DNA of 64,000 nt, from contig JAPLKC010000059.1 in the NCBI GenBank assembly GCA_026388255.1, forward strand, positions 1 to 64,000, read 5' to 3'. Of this stretch, positions 62,281 to 64,000 are shown piece after piece. Position numbers and translations under genes: made by a program. Source of the stretch: Pseudomonadota bacterium. Lineage in GTDB: Bacteria > Desulfobacterota > Syntrophorhabdia > Syntrophorhabdales > Syntrophorhabdaceae. Numbering within the stretch: position 1 is the first letter of the stretch; the number at the start of each line of letters is the position of its first letter. The notes beneath the pieces are model-generated. The model worked only from the letters and a program-made list of their open reading frames with translations, searched no databases and had not been told where the DNA came from.

Positions 62281-62480
62281 GGCCGGATAAGGCTTGATGG
62301 GGAGTTTGTATTTTGCTCCAACAGTTGGAGCAAAATTAAAGAGGTCTCCCGTCTGCTTAAAAATACCTTCGCCGATAAAATTTCCTTGCATTTTTATGAA
62401 GTTTGGAGGAAAATGGAAAGAAAAAAAGGGGTGGTACCACGGGGATGAATCAGCAAAAGGATTTTTCTTTTTGGCGGGGA
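62281..62480. repeat. Interspersed repeat B, copy 3, with perfect palindrome
   Basis: GATAAGGCTTGATGGGGAGTTT leads to a palindrome at 62310-62336 (13-bp arms ATTTTGCTCCAAC / GTTGGAGCAAAAT around A). Then come TTCCTTGCATTTTTATGAAG, TTTGGAGGAAAATGGAAAGA and TTGGCGGGG. The interval 62098-62608 has no gene. Confidence 0.7.
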
Positions 62481-62526
62481 GAATATATACCTCACTGGGG
62501 GTTGCCAAACGAAAAAAGTGATATTT

Positions 62527-62540
62527 CAAGACCTGACCCC
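62527..62540 (+). repeat. CAAGACCTGACCCC element
   Basis: Third occurrence of the core found at the ends of the 2.1-kb block (44830 and 46959). Similar elements are known to me as terminal parts of REP sequences linked to Y1 (RAYT) transposases; no such transposase is in the window. Confidence 0.55.
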
Positions 62541-62608
62541 ACTTGTTCTCAAAAACAAATCGGCATAGCCTGCTTAAATCAGATAAATCAAATAATTTTT
62601 GGAATGCC

Positions 62609-63670
62609 ATGAAGGCTCAAACGTTCATGGCCATACCTCCGGGGGCCATCATACCGGGGAGCCTGCCCAGGTTTAAGATCTACATACCCTCGCCGAATGG
62701 AACCAATATACTATGGGCGAAGGATGGCAACCAGGTGACCCCTGATCAGATCAGAAGGCTTGCAGACACAGGGATAAGGGAAGTTTTTATTGACCTTGAG
62801 GAAGCAGTTCTTTACGAGGAATACCTTGAAAATCATCTTGGAGACATTCTTTCCAGTGAGTCCCCATCGGAAGATCAAAAAGCAGCAGTATTCAGCAAGG
62901 TGTCCACTAAAGTAGTCAGGAACGCTCTCGAAACATCTTTCAAATCGGGCAAAATAGACACTAAAACCGTGGAAAGGACAGAGCGAATGATCAGGAACAC
63001 TCTCGAATTTATCACAGAATCCAGGTCGCTTCAAGCTCTTGCAAAAATGATCGGCCATGACTACCAGACCTATGAACATGCAACCAAGGTTTTATGGTTT
63101 ACAATTGCTTTTCTAAATGAAAATCCTGATATCATAGAGCAAATCCAACCCGACTGTAATACCTTTGATAAGGAACAAAGAAAGGAAATACTCAGGCAAT
63201 GCGGTGTAGGCGCATTACTCCATGATATCGGTAAAGCATATATAGAACCCGAAATAATCAATAAGGGCAGTTCGCTCTCGGAAATAGAATGGGGAATTAT
63301 GAAGTGCCATCCTCTCTACGGTTTGGCAATGCTGCTCGATACCGAACTCCCGATTTTCGTGAAGAAAGCTGTTCTTGAACATCACGAGGATTTTCAGGGC
63401 GGCGGTTATCCTATGATGATTGATGGAACAAATATAAGTGTGCTGGCCAGAGTATTGAGAATTATAGATGTTTTCGACGCTATGACATCCCGGCGTCCTT
63501 ACAAAGAGGCCATGCCTCCCCTTAATGCGGTGAAGATAATGGTAGGAACTCCTATAGACGATAATAGCCCCGAAGTTGATCCCAGAGATCAGAAAATGAA
63601 ACGGTGTTTCGACGAAAAGTTTCTGCGAAAATTCATTGTTTTGCTGGGCGCTGCGAGGATAGGTTCTTAA
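62609..63670 (+). CDS. HD-GYP domain protein, probable cyclic-di-GMP phosphodiesterase
   Basis: 353 residues from ATG 62609; the in-frame extension upstream lies in repeat-derived sequence. Residues about 1-60 resemble the DUF3391 N-terminal domain (GTNILWAKDGNQVTPDQIRR). HD motif GALLHDIGKAYIEPE and GYP motif HHEDFQGGGYPMMI are intact, with VLRIIDVFDAMTSRRPYKEA after. It should hydrolyse c-di-GMP with a bi-metal centre. No GGDEF partner nearby. Confidence 0.9.
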   Translation: MKAQTFMAIPPGAIIPGSLPRFKIYIPSPNGTNILWAKDGNQVTPDQIRRLADTGIREVFIDLEEAVLYEEYLENHLGDILSSESPSEDQKAAVFSKVSTKVVRNALETSFKSGKIDTKTVERTERMIRNTLEFITESRSLQALAKMIGHDYQTYEHATKVLWFTIAFLNENPDIIEQIQPDCNTFDKEQRKEILRQCGVGALLHDIGKAYIEPEIINKGSSLSEIEWGIMKCHPLYGLAMLLDTELPIFVKKAVLEHHEDFQGGGYPMMIDGTNISVLARVLRIIDVFDAMTSRRPYKEAMPPLNAVKIMVGTPIDDNSPEVDPRDQKMKRCFDEKFLRKFIVLLGAARIGS

Positions 63671-63782
63671 AGGGCACTTATGTTGGGTGGGGACATCCTT
63701 CAATATTTCAACAACCTTTTCGACATTATATTTCACATATTCTTTTGGTCGGAATGATTTCCTGTTCATATCGTTGGAGGTG

Positions 63783-63807
63783 ATTCTCCGACACTGTGGC
63801 GGAGAAT
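63783..63807. repeat. Palindrome ATTCTCCGACAC-T-GTGGCGGAGAAT
   Basis: 12-bp arms with one mismatch around a single T, 63783-63807. It has the same AC-T-GT centre as the palindromes of repeat B and lies just before repeat A copy 2. Confidence 0.6.
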
Positions 63808-63816
63808 TTGTAATTC

Positions 63817-63904
63817 AAGGACTGGCAACAGTTTATAAGTATTTAAGGGCTTTTTTTAAACTCTGTCCCGATTTCCACAATGTCAAGAATAAAGATTTGA
63901 CCCC
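63817..63904. repeat. Interspersed repeat A, copy 2
   Basis: Matches 59341-59425, with the last 27 bases identical (63878-63904). It follows the palindrome at 63783. Confidence 0.65.
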
Positions 63905-63945
63905 AAGTTGTTTTGTTTTAAGACTTGTGGGAAATAGAACAAGGC

Positions 63946-64000
63946 AGGATAAGGCTTTCCGTGGCGTTTACCTTTTTCTGTAACTGTTACAGAAAAAGGT
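63946..64000. repeat. Interspersed repeat B, copy 4, cut by window end
   Basis: GGATAAGGCTTTCCGTGGCGTTT leads into a palindrome at 63970-64000: 15-bp perfect arms ACCTTTTTCTGTAAC / GTTACAGAAAAAGGT around T. The window ends at its last base. Confidence 0.65.

Noticed and set aside
61241-62336. Rho-independent terminators as explanation of the palindromes
   Set aside because: The arms are too long and have A/T-rich outer ends with no consistent U-run after them, and they sit inside a longer conserved repeat rather than at gene ends.
62266-62610. Minus-strand frame over repeat B copy 3
   Set aside because: Coding appearance comes from the repeat; it crosses the palindrome.
61241-64000. Integron attC sites or CRISPR repeats
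   Set aside because: No integrase, no RYYYAAC/GTTRRRY pair with spacer as in attC, and no regular repeat-spacer pattern.

Overview
The window looks like chromosomal DNA of an anaerobic deltaproteobacterium (Desulfobacterota-type), possibly a syntroph or sulfate reducer. The evidence is a HdrABC-FlxABCD electron-bifurcation cluster, an anaerobic nicotinate-degradation operon with a ferredoxin-dependent reductase, a split archaeal-type glutamate synthase, and strong SD sites with plain sigma-70 promoters. The species cannot be named from sequence alone. No rRNA, tRNA or CRISPR array was recognised.

Layout. 1-2.1 kb: the 3' part of a chemotaxis receptor, a DUF2284 gene remnant and an unknown gene. 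2.8-17.1 kb: a nicotinate/nicotinamide catabolic island containing an XRE-cupin regulator, an aldehyde dehydrogenase of the methylmalonate-semialdehyde type, an exported nicotinamidase, a TRAP transporter (dctPQM), a two-gene molybdenum hydroxylase, enamidase, 6-hydroxynicotinate reductase, and the uncharacterised pair UPF0280 + DUF1185. 17.3-24.1 kb, minus strand: hdrCBA-flxDCBA. 24.4-30.7 kb: carB, a polyprenyl diphosphate synthase, a TrmN6-like methyltransferase and a DUF1015 protein. 30.8-37.6 kb: a TetR-controlled RND efflux operon. 37.7-43.2 kb: an ABC-F ATPase, a tiny lysine-rich protein, and the first of two large KaiC-like/PPDK-like proteins. 43.3-47.5 kb: an accessory region with MazEF, an orphan HigA-like antitoxin, and a 2.1-kb block with inverted repeat ends that holds cut genes and nucleases. 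47.4-59.1 kb: a glutamate-synthase-like operon behind duplicated sigma-54-type promoters, ending with the second KaiC/PPDK-like paralogue and facing a NifA-like activator. 59.2-64 kb: a repeat-rich region with a thioesterase, an omptin, a RelE-type TA pair and an HD-GYP protein.

How the genes work together. The inferred nicotinate route starts with nicotinamide deamidated in the periplasm and nicotinate imported by the TRAP system. Nicotinate is then hydroxylated to 6-hydroxynicotinate, reduced with ferredoxin, and opened by enamidase to 2-formylglutarate. The genes for the classical Eubacterium barkeri route beyond this point are absent here. Instead there is an ALDH of the family that oxidatively decarboxylates 2-substituted malonate semialdehydes to acyl-CoA. 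2-Formylglutarate is exactly such a beta-aldehyde acid, so glutaryl-CoA is the predicted product. The adjacent FlxABCD-HdrABC complex could link the NADH made to the ferredoxin consumed.

The two most interesting items are this proposed formylglutarate-to-glutaryl-CoA branch and, in the last 5 kb, a family of interspersed repeats. Each of these carries an almost perfect palindrome whose arm sequence differs between copies while the pairing is kept.
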